From: Spirochaetales bacterium
GTDB lineage: Bacteria; Spirochaetota; Spirochaetia; JAGLYY01
Assembly (NCBI GenBank): GCA_023131935.1
Contig: JAGLYY010000006.1
Location: 1-15,484 of the forward strand
DNA length: 15,484 bases
Reading direction: 5' to 3'
The position numbers and the translations under genes are program-made. The notes under the pieces are model-generated. The model had not been told where the DNA came from. It searched no databases and worked only from the letters and a program-made list of their open reading frames with translations. Shown here in pieces: positions 6,862 to 13,957 of this stretch. Numbering within the stretch: the stretch's first letter is position 1; every line of letters starts with the position of its first letter.

Positions 6862-7905
6862 ATGGATTTCATTCCGGCATCTAATCTGATCATTAATTTT
6901 GCGGTTTTGCTTGTGTGTTTCTATGTGCTTGCAAAAAGCGCCAATTTCCTCGTCGATGGAGCAGTAGGTGTCGCCTATATCATTCATGTTCCAAAAATGA
7001 TCATTGGTATCGTTCTTGTGGCGTTTGCCACAACGGCGCCGGAGTTCTCTGTTTCTCTCCTTTCTGCTTTAAAAGGTCTGCCGGAGATTGCCCTTGGGAA
7101 TGCCATTGGATCGGTTATTGCCGACGATGCCCTTGCTCTTGCTCTGGGAATCCTTGTGGCTCCAGTTGCCCTAACGGTAGATTCACGGGTCTTGAAACGG
7201 GCAGGAATTTTCCTCATTACCATTGATATTATTGCCTTTATCCTTGCGATGAATGGGGTATTGCAAAGATGGGAAGGTATTGTGCTGTTGATTCTACTGG
7301 TCGGTTATATCACCACTATTGTGATTACTGAGGGAAAACGGCTGAAAAAGCGTAAAGAAGAGAAAAAGAGGAACGATGATCTTGAACTTAACGAGCTTGA
7401 AGAGGTAGCGGAGCACCATAAGCCCGGAAAACTCGGAGCTCAAATCCTTCGCTTTATCGGCGGTGTTGCCGGAGTTATTATCGCAAGTAAGTTTCTTATT
7501 GAATCCTCAGTCAATATTGCTTCGACCCTGGGTGTGCCGGAAGTTGTTATCGGTCTTACCATGATTGCGATTGGAACATCACTTCCCGAAATCGCGACCT
7601 GTATCGTTGCCGCAAGAAAGGGGCATGGGGACCTTGCTCTTGGAGATATTATCGGCGCGGACATTCTCAATATCCTGTGGATCATCGGTGCCGTCTCTAC
7701 GACGAATCCAATAATTGTCGATAAGAAGATCATTTTCTTCGCCTTTCCCTTTATGATTTTCGTTGTGCTATTGATGCTCGGACTCTCCGCGGCGGGCTAC
7801 CGGCTCCAGAAGTGGAAAGGTTGGCTCCTTATTTCGGTATATATCATCTATTTAGGCGCGACGGTCATTATGTTCTATTTTGGAGGAACTCCGAATCCCG
7901 CGTAA
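6862..7905 (+). CDS. Sodium/calcium exchanger-family membrane protein (CaCA, YrbG-like)
   Basis: The protein is 347 residues with about ten hydrophobic helices. It has the two inverted alpha-repeats of the cation/Ca2+ antiporter superfamily. Alpha-1 runs from about residue 49 with VAFATTAPEFSVS (Glu61) and ALGNAIGSVIADDA (78-90). Alpha-2 runs from about residue 230 with AIGTSLPEIATC (Glu243) and ALGDIIGADILN (259-270). A charged cytoplasmic loop (about 158-190) divides the halves, as in the family. It should exchange Ca2+ or a related cation for Na+, H+ or K+ across the inner membrane. A GTG at 6853 extends the frame, but AAGGGGG at 6845-6851 is well spaced (10 bases) only for the ATG at 6862. 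The motif after alpha-1 departs from the usual GSN form. It is monocistronic in appearance. Confidence 0.88.
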   Translation: MDFIPASNLIINFAVLLVCFYVLAKSANFLVDGAVGVAYIIHVPKMIIGIVLVAFATTAPEFSVSLLSALKGLPEIALGNAIGSVIADDALALALGILVAPVALTVDSRVLKRAGIFLITIDIIAFILAMNGVLQRWEGIVLLILLVGYITTIVITEGKRLKKRKEEKKRNDDLELNELEEVAEHHKPGKLGAQILRFIGGVAGVIIASKFLIESSVNIASTLGVPEVVIGLTMIAIGTSLPEIATCIVAARKGHGDLALGDIIGADILNILWIIGAVSTTNPIIVDKKIIFFAFPFMIFVVLLMLGLSAAGYRLQKWKGWLLISVYIIYLGATVIMFYFGGTPNPA

Positions 7906-7959
7906 GCCAATGAAACCAATGAAGCACGTTATTCTTTCTTAATATATGGGAGGAAACAG

Positions 7960-7989
7960 TTGACGCTCTCATAAGGCTGCTAGTATCTT
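7960..7989 (+). promoter_or_regulatory. Candidate sigma-70-type promoter for the grpE-dnaK-dnaJ run
   Basis: TTGACG (7960-7965) and TATCTT (7984-7989) are 18 bases apart and would start transcription about 28 bases before the grpE ATG at 8024. The -35 matches consensus at 5 of 6 positions and the -10 at 4 of 6. No HrcA-binding CIRCE inverted repeat is visible in the 118 bases upstream of grpE. TGAGG (8014-8018) is the grpE ribosome binding site. Confidence 0.45.
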
Positions 7990-8023
7990 ATGGTCATTAG
8001 AATCCACAACATATGAGGCACCT

Positions 8024-8671
8024 ATGTCCAAGGAAAAGGATGAACAACCCGCTGTTTCAGAGGAAGTTACAGAAACAGTGGACGCGGAACTAGAATCGGA
8101 CCTCCAGGAAAGTCAGGAGCCTGTTCCCAGTGAGTCCGAAGAAAAAGAGGAAATAGCCGCAGCAGAAGCGCGGGTCCGTGAACTGGAAGAGGAGGTCAGC
8201 TCCCTTAAAGACCAGTATCTCAGGAAGCAAGCCGACTTTGAGAATTTTCGAAAAAGGATGCTCAGAGAAAAAGAGGAAGCTTTAAAATTCGCGAATTCCA
8301 ATCTCTTGAGCGATCTTATTACGATAATAGATGATTTCGAACGGGCAATTAAGTCCTCAAATGACTCAAGAGACTTCGATTCCTTCCATTCTGGTATCGA
8401 ACTAATCGAAAAACAGTTCACTGCGATGCTCGATCGAAAATATGGTCTCAAGCGATTTGAGAGCCTGGGGGAAGAATTTGATCCCCAGAAACATGAAGCG
8501 CTCATGATGGGGGGTTCAGCGGACCATGATTCCCAGGTGGTTCTTGAGGATTTTCAGAGGGGATATATATTGCATGACAGGGTCCTTCGACACGCAAAGG
8601 TGAAGGTTTCCAACCCTGTGACCATGCCCCCAGAGGAAGAATCAGAAACTGCTGAGGCGGAAACAACATAA
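8024..8671 (+). CDS. grpE: GrpE, nucleotide exchange factor of DnaK
   Basis: The protein is 215 residues. An acidic, disordered N-terminus (1 to about 45) leads into the long dimerising helix (about 45-95, with YLRKQADFENFRKRM). The four-helix-bundle segment (LLSDLITIIDDFERAI) follows, then the beta-wing domain with GEEFDPQKHEALM (149-161) and GYILHDRVLRHAKVKVS (180-196), the GrpE signature region. It releases ADP from DnaK to reset the chaperone cycle in the cytoplasm. The C-terminal Glu-rich tail is an ordinary extension. It is first in the run, 38 bases before dnaK. Confidence 0.97.
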   Translation: MSKEKDEQPAVSEEVTETVDAELESDLQESQEPVPSESEEKEEIAAAEARVRELEEEVSSLKDQYLRKQADFENFRKRMLREKEEALKFANSNLLSDLITIIDDFERAIKSSNDSRDFDSFHSGIELIEKQFTAMLDRKYGLKRFESLGEEFDPQKHEALMMGGSADHDSQVVLEDFQRGYILHDRVLRHAKVKVSNPVTMPPEEESETAEAETT

Positions 8672-8709
8672 TGAAATTTTTCAAAGGACAGGATAGAGGA
8701 GATAGATAA

Positions 8710-10647
8710 ATGGGAAGAATAATTGGAATTGATCTTGGTACTACAAACTCTTGTGTAGCGGTAATGGAGGGTGGAGAACCCGTTGTTATTCAGAATTCCG
8801 AAGGTCAGCGTACTACTCCTTCCATCGTAGGATTTACCGCGAAGGGGGAACGGTTGGTTGGCCAGCCGGCAAAGAATCAGATTGTAACGAATCCGGAAAA
8901 CACCGTATATTCTATCAAACGTTTTATGGGGAGAAGACATACCGAAGTACCCGGTGAGATCAAGATGGTTCCTTATAACATAGAGGATACAGGAGCAGGC
9001 GACGTCCGGGTTAATGTTCACGATAAGAGTTACTCCCCCCCGGAGATCTCTGCTGCTATCCTGCAGAAGATGAAGAAAACTGCCGAGGATTATCTCGGAG
9101 AGACTGTTACCGATGCTGTAGTAACCGTTCCCGCGTATTTCAACGATGCCCAGCGGCAGGCCACTAAGGATGCCGGAAAAATTGCCGGCCTTGTGGTAAA
9201 ACGGATTGTTAACGAGCCTACAGCGGCATCGCTGGCTTATGGTCTTGGGAAAGATCAGAAAGAGGAGAAAATCGCTGTATATGACCTTGGCGGCGGAACC
9301 TTCGACATCTCGATTCTTGAACTTGGTGACGGTGTTTTTGAGGTAAAATCGACCAATGGTGATACTCACCTTGGCGGCGATAACTTCGATCAGCGAATCA
9401 TCGACTGGCTTGTTGAGAATTTCAAGAAAGATTACGGTATTGATCTTACCCAGGACCGGATGGCCCTGCAGCGGTTAAAAGAGGCATCCGAAAAGGCCAA
9501 AATTGAACTTTCAAGCACTCAACAGACCGATATCAACCTTCCATTTATTACCGCCGATGCCTCCGGCCCGAAACACCTTCAATATTCCATTACCCGGGCC
9601 AAATTTGAACAGATGGTTGGGGACCTTATTAAGAAAACAAAAGAGCCCTGCCGTAAGGCCCTGAAGGACGCGGGGCTTACTGCTTCGGATATTGATGAAA
9701 TCATCCTCGTTGGCGGATCTATCAGAATTCCCGCTGTACAGCAGACGGTTAAGGAGCTTTTCCAGAAAGATCCCCACAGGGGGGTTAATCCTGATGAAGT
9801 TGTGGCAATGGGCGCGGCTATCCAGGGTGGAATCCTCGGTGGAGACATTAAGGATGTCCTTCTTCTTGATGTAACACCTCTCTCTCTCGGGATTGAAACT
9901 CTCGGCGGGGTAACTACAAAGCTCATTGAACGAAATACCACCATCCCCACCAGAAAAAGTCAGATCTTTTCAACTGCCGCGGATAGTCAGACAGCAGTTT
10001 CGATCCATGTTCTTCAGGGTGAACGGGAAATGGCAACCCAGAACAGGACCCTCGGCAGGTTTGATCTTGTCGGTATTCCTCCCGCTCCTCGAGGTGTGCC
10101 TCAAATTGAGGTAACCTTTGATATCGACGCGAATGGTATTGTTCATGTATCCGCTAAAGATCTTGGCACTGGAAAAGAACAGAAAATCAGGATTGAGTCC
10201 TCCTCCGGGATTTCTGAGGAAGAAATAGACCGGATGGTTAAAGAGGCGGAACTCCACGCTGAAGAGGACAAAATAGAACGGGAAAAGGTTGAAGTTCGTA
10301 ACGAAGCTGATAACCTGATTTACGCAACCGAAAAAACCCTTAAAGATCTTGGAGATAAGGTGCCCGGCGAAGATAAGCTGAAGATCGAAAGCGCGGTGGA
10401 AGATCTGAAAAAGGCTATGGAAACCGGGAATGTGGAGGAGATAAAATCCGGTATCGAAGTTCTGAAACAGGCCTCCCATAAGCTCGCGGAGGAGATCTAC
10501 AAGAATGCCGAAGCGCAGGGTGCACAAGAGGGCGCTGAAGCCGGTGCGACAGCAGATAGTTCTGCCGGTGAAGGACCCTCCCAGGGAAGCAAGCATGATA
10601 ATGTCGAAGATGTTGACTATGAAGTAGTTGATGACGACGACAAATAA
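8710..10647 (+). CDS. dnaK: DnaK, Hsp70 molecular chaperone
   Basis: The protein is 645 residues, the normal length. ATPase-domain motifs are intact: IGIDLGTTNSCVAV (5-18), VVTVPAYFNDAQRQATKDAG (137-156), VYDLGGGTFDISIL (190-203) and THLGGDNFD (219-227). The phosphate-2-side motif reads VGGSIRIPAVQ (334-344), with Ile where Thr is common. The interdomain linker KDVLLLDVTPLSLG (381-394) is canonical. Substrate-binding beta domain and helical lid follow. The C-terminus is a Gly/Ala/Glu-rich linker ending in the acidic EDVDYEVVDDDDK, comparable to the conserved acidic DnaK tail. It binds unfolded segments in an ATP-driven cycle with DnaJ and GrpE. GAGGAGAT lies about 7 bases before the ATG. Two long open frames on the opposite strand are shadows of its codon pattern. 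Confidence 0.98.
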   Translation: MGRIIGIDLGTTNSCVAVMEGGEPVVIQNSEGQRTTPSIVGFTAKGERLVGQPAKNQIVTNPENTVYSIKRFMGRRHTEVPGEIKMVPYNIEDTGAGDVRVNVHDKSYSPPEISAAILQKMKKTAEDYLGETVTDAVVTVPAYFNDAQRQATKDAGKIAGLVVKRIVNEPTAASLAYGLGKDQKEEKIAVYDLGGGTFDISILELGDGVFEVKSTNGDTHLGGDNFDQRIIDWLVENFKKDYGIDLTQDRMALQRLKEASEKAKIELSSTQQTDINLPFITADASGPKHLQYSITRAKFEQMVGDLIKKTKEPCRKALKDAGLTASDIDEIILVGGSIRIPAVQQTVKELFQKDPHRGVNPDEVVAMGAAIQGGILGGDIKDVLLLDVTPLSLGIETLGGVTTKLIERNTTIPTRKSQIFSTAADSQTAVSIHVLQGEREMATQNRTLGRFDLVGIPPAPRGVPQIEVTFDIDANGIVHVSAKDLGTGKEQKIRIESSSGISEEEIDRMVKEAELHAEEDKIEREKVEVRNEADNLIYATEKTLKDLGDKVPGEDKLKIESAVEDLKKAMETGNVEEIKSGIEVLKQASHKLAEEIYKNAEAQGAQEGAEAGATADSSAGEGPSQGSKHDNVEDVDYEVVDDDDK

Positions 10648-10656
10648 ACTAATGGC

Positions 10657-10662
10657 AGAAGG
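10657..10662 (+). promoter_or_regulatory. Ribosome binding site that selects the TTG start of dnaJ
   Basis: AGAAGG lies 9 bases before TTG at 10672. The dnaJ frame is closed upstream by the dnaK stop codon (10645-10647, same frame), and no ATG or GTG occurs in frame between them. The next residues are the invariant J-domain opening, so TTG is the only sensible start. Confidence 0.7.
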
Positions 10663-10671
10663 TCTATAACC

Positions 10672-11796
10672 TTGGCAAAGAGAGATTACTATGAAGTCCT
10701 TGATGTCCCGAAAGGGGCAGTCAAGGAAGAAATTAAAAAGGCATATCGGAAACTCGCGATTAAATATCATCCTGACAAGACTCAGGGTGATAAATCCTCG
10801 GAAGAGAAATTCAAGGAAGCCACAGAGGCCTACGAAGTTTTAAGTGACGAGAAAAAACGGCAAGCTTACGACCAGTTCGGGTTTGCCGGTGTCGAAGGGA
10901 TGGGAGGCGGTGCTGCCCATGACTTTTCCTCGGTTTTCAAGGATTTCGAAGATGTTTTCGGAGATTTCGGGGGTATTTTCGATTCCTTCTTTGGCGGAGG
11001 AACTTCCCGCAAGCGTGCATCCCGCACCTCCGTTTCCCGCGGCGCGGACTTACGGTATAACCTTGATATTTCCTTTAAAGATGCTGTCTTTGGTACGAAA
11101 GTAGAAATCAATTATACCCGGAATGTTTCCTGTTCTCATTGTGGCGGATCTGGAACAGAATCGGGGAGCGGACGAAAGATCTGTCCCTCCTGTGCCGGCA
11201 GCGGACAGGTAAGACGCAGCTCAGGATTCTTTTCCATTGCTTCACCCTGTCCAACCTGTAATGGGGAAGGGTATGTAATCGAGAATCCATGTAAACTATG
11301 CGGCGGGAACGGGCTTGCCAAGAAAAAGCAAACCATTAAAGTTTCTATTCCTGCCGGGATAGAAAGCGGAAAAAGGATAAATATCCCTGGACAGGGCGAT
11401 GCCGGCGCCAATGGCGGCCCCAATGGCGATCTTTATGTATACATTGGGGTAAAACCTCACCGTTATTTTGAACGGGATGGAAATGATATTTATTGTGTCA
11501 TACCGATTTCAGTTACTCAGGCAGCGTTAGGAAGCGAAATTAAGGTTTCGACCCTGGATGAAAAGCAAGTCAAGGTTAAAATCCCCATGGCAACTCAGAA
11601 TGGAAAAGTACTAAGGTTAAGGAGCGAGGGGATTCCCTATCTCCATAACTCGTCCCGGAGAGGCGATATGTATATCAAGTTAATAGTTGTCATCCCCGCG
11701 AAGCTATCTTCCAGAGCGAAAGATCTCCTTAGGGAGCTTGCCGAGATACAGGGTGAAAACGGGAGTCCAAAACCGGTCCCGCTTTCCGAATTATAG
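10672..11796 (+). CDS. dnaJ: DnaJ, Hsp40 co-chaperone (type I)
   Basis: The protein is 374 residues and full length. The J-domain (1 to about 68) has the HPD triad at 33-35 that stimulates DnaK ATPase. A Gly/Phe-rich segment (about 70-110) is interrupted by Asp/Phe repeats. The zinc-finger domain has four CxxCxGxG-type motifs: CSHCGGSG (154-), CPSCAGSG (171-), CPTCNGEG (193-) and CKLCGGNG (207-), binding two zinc ions. Two beta-sandwich C-terminal domains follow, with PGQGDAGANGGPNGDLYV at their start. It delivers substrates to DnaK. It starts with TTG 24 bases after dnaK, which may lower its yield relative to dnaK. The length and domain set fit a canonical DnaJ rather than CbpA. Confidence 0.97.
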   Translation: MAKRDYYEVLDVPKGAVKEEIKKAYRKLAIKYHPDKTQGDKSSEEKFKEATEAYEVLSDEKKRQAYDQFGFAGVEGMGGGAAHDFSSVFKDFEDVFGDFGGIFDSFFGGGTSRKRASRTSVSRGADLRYNLDISFKDAVFGTKVEINYTRNVSCSHCGGSGTESGSGRKICPSCAGSGQVRRSSGFFSIASPCPTCNGEGYVIENPCKLCGGNGLAKKKQTIKVSIPAGIESGKRINIPGQGDAGANGGPNGDLYVYIGVKPHRYFERDGNDIYCVIPISVTQAALGSEIKVSTLDEKQVKVKIPMATQNGKVLRLRSEGIPYLHNSSRRGDMYIKLIVVIPAKLSSRAKDLLRELAEIQGENGSPKPVPLSEL

Positions 11797-11840
11797 AGCT
11801 TTTCGAGAGGCCGGTGATTATTAAGTAACAGGATCAGGTA

Positions 11841-12350
11841 ATGAAAAAGCGAAAAGTCTATTTAATTGACAGGTATTTCCAGTTTCGGATCATAGCCGGG
11901 TTTCTTTACACTATCCTCGGTGCCCTTATTCTTTTTACTACTCTTACAGTCGCTTTTTATTGGGCTTCCTCATCAACCGGTGAGAATCTTTTTAAGGAAT
12001 ATATCACGATCCATCGGCGGGTAAAGGAGATACGGGAGGTGATCCGGGAGGGTGAGGTTAAGGTCGAAGAACATATGCGGACAGTTGATATTCCAGGGGT
12101 AAAACGCTGGGAACTGGTAGTCCCCCCGATCCTGATCAATAACCTTATCATTATGATCATCATTTCTCTCTTCGGAATCCGTTTCTCCCATAGAATTGCC
12201 GGACCACTGCATCGGATAAACACTGATATCCGCCGTGTTATTGAGGGAGACAAAGAGGTCCGAATAGATTTAAGGGAGAAAGACATGCTTCAGGGCCTCG
12301 CTGAGGATATTAATCACCTCATCGACGAGGTCCAGCGGTTAAGATCTTAA
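11841..12350 (+). CDS. Two-helix membrane protein ending in a HAMP-like domain
   Basis: The protein is 169 residues. A basic N-terminus is followed by a membrane helix (about 17-41) and a short extracytoplasmic segment of about 50 mostly charged, helical residues. A second helix (about 95-113) leads into a cytoplasmic segment with HAMP features: HRIAGPLHRINTDIRRVIEG, then a variable connector, and LREKDMLQGLAEDINHLIDE (second helix). In sensor kinases and chemoreceptors HAMP relays signals to an output domain, but here the protein ends directly after it with no kinase, methyl-accepting or cyclase part. It might work by partner binding. AGGATC lies about 7 bases before the ATG, 44 bases after dnaJ. 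Whether it shares the heat-shock transcript is unknown. No frameshift or truncated output domain is seen downstream. Confidence 0.75.
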   Translation: MKKRKVYLIDRYFQFRIIAGFLYTILGALILFTTLTVAFYWASSSTGENLFKEYITIHRRVKEIREVIREGEVKVEEHMRTVDIPGVKRWELVVPPILINNLIIMIIISLFGIRFSHRIAGPLHRINTDIRRVIEGDKEVRIDLREKDMLQGLAEDINHLIDEVQRLRS

Positions 12351-12411
12351 TATATTTTTACCCACCGGCTGCCGATAGTGTAGAAGATTGAACACCAAGG
12401 AGCGTCGACTC

Positions 12412-12825
12412 ATGAAGATATCCGCGGCATTATTGTTACTTACTTTACCAGCACTTATATTTTGCCTTCCGCCTCAATCTGATGGAGTTGGCAGAGAAAT
12501 TGATGTCAAAGCCATTCTGGCAATGGTTGTGGAAACCCTGGAGGCGGACACTAACGAGGATGGCAATACCGATTACATCCTCATGATTGATGGGTCGGCA
12601 CAGAAAGTTTGTGAGAAGCTCGATTATAATCTCGATGGTAAGATGGATGATTTTTACTATTATATAAATGGAGTTCTTGTTTATCGGGAGATCGATTCCA
12701 ATTATGATGAGGCAATTGATGTCAAAGTTTATATCCGGGAGGGTGTTTACATTGAGCGCTATGAACAGGATGCTGATTTCAACGGCTCTTTCGAGTTGAT
12801 AAAAGATTTCGGAACCCAGGAATGA
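12412..12825 (+). CDS. Secreted protein with four EF-hand-like D-x-N-x-D-G loops
   Basis: The protein is 137 residues and begins with a hydrophobic signal-type segment (MKISAALLLLTLPALIFC). Cys18 follows LIF, a poor lipobox because Phe precedes the Cys, so a lipoprotein is possible but doubtful. After residue 40 four loops recur: DTNEDGNTD (46-54), DYNLDGKMD (71-79), DSNYDEAID (95-103) and DADFNGSFE (120-128), spaced 25, 24 and 25 residues. The first two match a calcium-binding D-x-N-x-D-G-x-x-D loop; the third lacks the Gly and the fourth has Asn for Asp. Between loops lie beta-like stretches (YILMIDG, YYYINGVLVYREI). AAGGAG (12397-12402) selects this ATG over an upstream TTG at 12388. The stop codon overlaps the rlmB start. 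I do not know its function. Confidence 0.8.
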   Translation: MKISAALLLLTLPALIFCLPPQSDGVGREIDVKAILAMVVETLEADTNEDGNTDYILMIDGSAQKVCEKLDYNLDGKMDDFYYYINGVLVYREIDSNYDEAIDVKVYIREGVYIERYEQDADFNGSFELIKDFGTQE

Positions 12826-13562
12826 AGCAGGTCTTAACCGGGTTTCATGCCATCGAAGAACAATTGCGCGGCAGTACCCGTGGACACCTTTATCTTTCCC
12901 GCGGTGGAAAGCGGTATGACATAATCGTGGATCTTGCCAGGAAGAGTGGAATACCGATTGACCGCGTGACGACGGCAGAACTGGACAGGTTCTGTGGTTC
13001 AAAAGAACATCGGGGAATAGCTTTTATCGTGGAGGAGGAGGGGGCTTCCCCCGTTCAATCCCTGGATGATTTTCTGAACAATCTTTCCGCTGAAACCTCC
13101 CTTGTAGTGATCCTCGATGGTATTACCGATCCCCATAACTTTGGCGCAATCCTTCGAAGCTGCGATCTCTTTCGGGTGGACCTTGTTATTACTCAAACGA
13201 GGAGGTCAGCCGGTTTCAGTCAAACCGTAGCAAAAACGTCCGCCGGGGCAAGCGCCTTTGTTCCTGTCGCTTTCGTGTCTAACCTTCCCGGAGCTATGAA
13301 GAGTCTCCAGAGGGAGGGATTCTGGATTTACGGCGCGGATATGAGGGGAAAATCTGCCGATGAAATTGATCTTTCCGGCAAGTGCGCAATCGTCATGGGT
13401 GGAGAGGGCAAGGGGATGGGGCGTCTCGTTGCCGATACCTGTGACGGGGTTATCGGGATCCACACAGAGGGCAATATTGACTCATTGAATGTATCCGTAG
13501 CGACAGGAATTCTGCTGTATGAAGCAGATCGGCAGCGAAGGGCTGGTGCGAAAAATCTTTAA
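12822..13562 (+). CDS. rlmB: RlmB-like 23S rRNA 2'-O-ribose methyltransferase (SpoU/TrmH family)
   Basis: The protein is 246 residues, as expected for RlmB. An N-terminal substrate-binding domain (TGFHAIEEQL... to about residue 72, ending KEHRGIAFIV) precedes the SPOUT catalytic domain. SpoU motif 1 LDGITDPHNFGAILRS (98-113) includes Asn106 and the conserved Arg112. Motif 2 is VMGGEGKGMGRLV (191-203). Motif 3 SLNVSVATGILLYE (221-234) forms the S-adenosylmethionine knot. KTSAGAS (138-144) is also typical. By homology it methylates a guanosine ribose in 23S rRNA (E. coli G2251); TrmH-like tRNA targets are a less likely alternative. Its ATG overlaps the preceding stop codon (ATGA), so translational coupling is likely and there is no strong ribosome binding site. 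The stop codon overlaps that of convergent purE. Confidence 0.92.
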   Translation: MKQVLTGFHAIEEQLRGSTRGHLYLSRGGKRYDIIVDLARKSGIPIDRVTTAELDRFCGSKEHRGIAFIVEEEGASPVQSLDDFLNNLSAETSLVVILDGITDPHNFGAILRSCDLFRVDLVITQTRRSAGFSQTVAKTSAGASAFVPVAFVSNLPGAMKSLQREGFWIYGADMRGKSADEIDLSGKCAIVMGGEGKGMGRLVADTCDGVIGIHTEGNIDSLNVSVATGILLYEADRQRRAGAKNL

Positions 13563-13957
13563 GCCTCTATTATTCTTTTTGCGAGGTGTACCGCGTTAAG
13601 CACCCCTTGTTTGCCGATCCCCATAGTGGCAACAGGAATTCCCTTCGGCAACTGAAGGATTGAGAGGAGCGCATCAATTCCTGAAAGCTCTCCCGCGATA
13701 AGAGGAATCCCGATAACCGGTTTTTTTACCATTGACGCGACCACTCCGGGAAGGGCAGCTGAAAGCCCCGCGGCAGTGATAATAACGCGGTAGTTTCTTT
13801 CATTTTCTGAGAGAAAAGCTGTCAGTTCCGGCAGGCTGCGGTGGGCCGAATAAACCACGAGATCGTAGCTCAATCCAAGCTCTGCAATGAGATCAGTTCC
13901 CGGGGTTATATTTTTCCGGTCCGATTCGGATCCGATAATAACCAGGATGTCTTTCAT
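13559..13957 (-). CDS. purE: PurE, N5-carboxyaminoimidazole ribonucleotide mutase (AIR carboxylase catalytic subunit)
   Basis: The protein is 132 residues, shorter than the usual ~160 of bacterial PurE because it ends right after the LAKRII helix. IGSESDRKN (8-16) is the phosphate-binding loop. SAHRS (37-41) carries the catalytic His39, AGLSAALPGVV (63-73) is the central glycine-rich loop, and QLPKGIPVATMGIGKQG (102-118) matches class I PurE. PurE moves carboxylate from N5-CAIR to form CAIR in purine synthesis. Class I enzymes generally read GGAAHLPG where this has AGLSAALPG, and SAHRTP where this has SAHRSLP. The class II form known from Treponema has SAHKT and AGRSNALSG, so this protein is closer to class I but not typical. 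It overlaps purD by 4 bases (ATGA) as last gene of the purine run. No PurK is visible in the window. Confidence 0.9.
   Translation of the reverse strand: MKDILVIIGSESDRKNITPGTDLIAELGLSYDLVVYSAHRSLPELTAFLSENERNYRVIITAAGLSAALPGVVASMVKKPVIGIPLIAGELSGIDALLSILQLPKGIPVATMGIGKQGVLNAVHLAKRIIEA

Noticed and set aside
7906..8023. CIRCE operator upstream of grpE
   Set aside because: No TTAGCACTC...GAGTGCTAA-type inverted repeat is visible; partial GCTAG matches are too short.
8554..9369. Open frame of 271 residues on the - strand opposite grpE/dnaK
   Set aside because: It lies inside a clear dnaK on the other strand, has no recognisable motif, and long antisense frames are a common by-product of dnaK codon use.
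9970..10770. Open frame of 266 residues on the - strand opposite dnaK/dnaJ
   Set aside because: It is the same kind of shadow, crosses the dnaK-dnaJ junction, and has no domain or convincing start.
12445..13002. Open frame of 185 residues on the - strand
   Set aside because: It spans the overlap of two well-supported + strand genes and shows no family motif.
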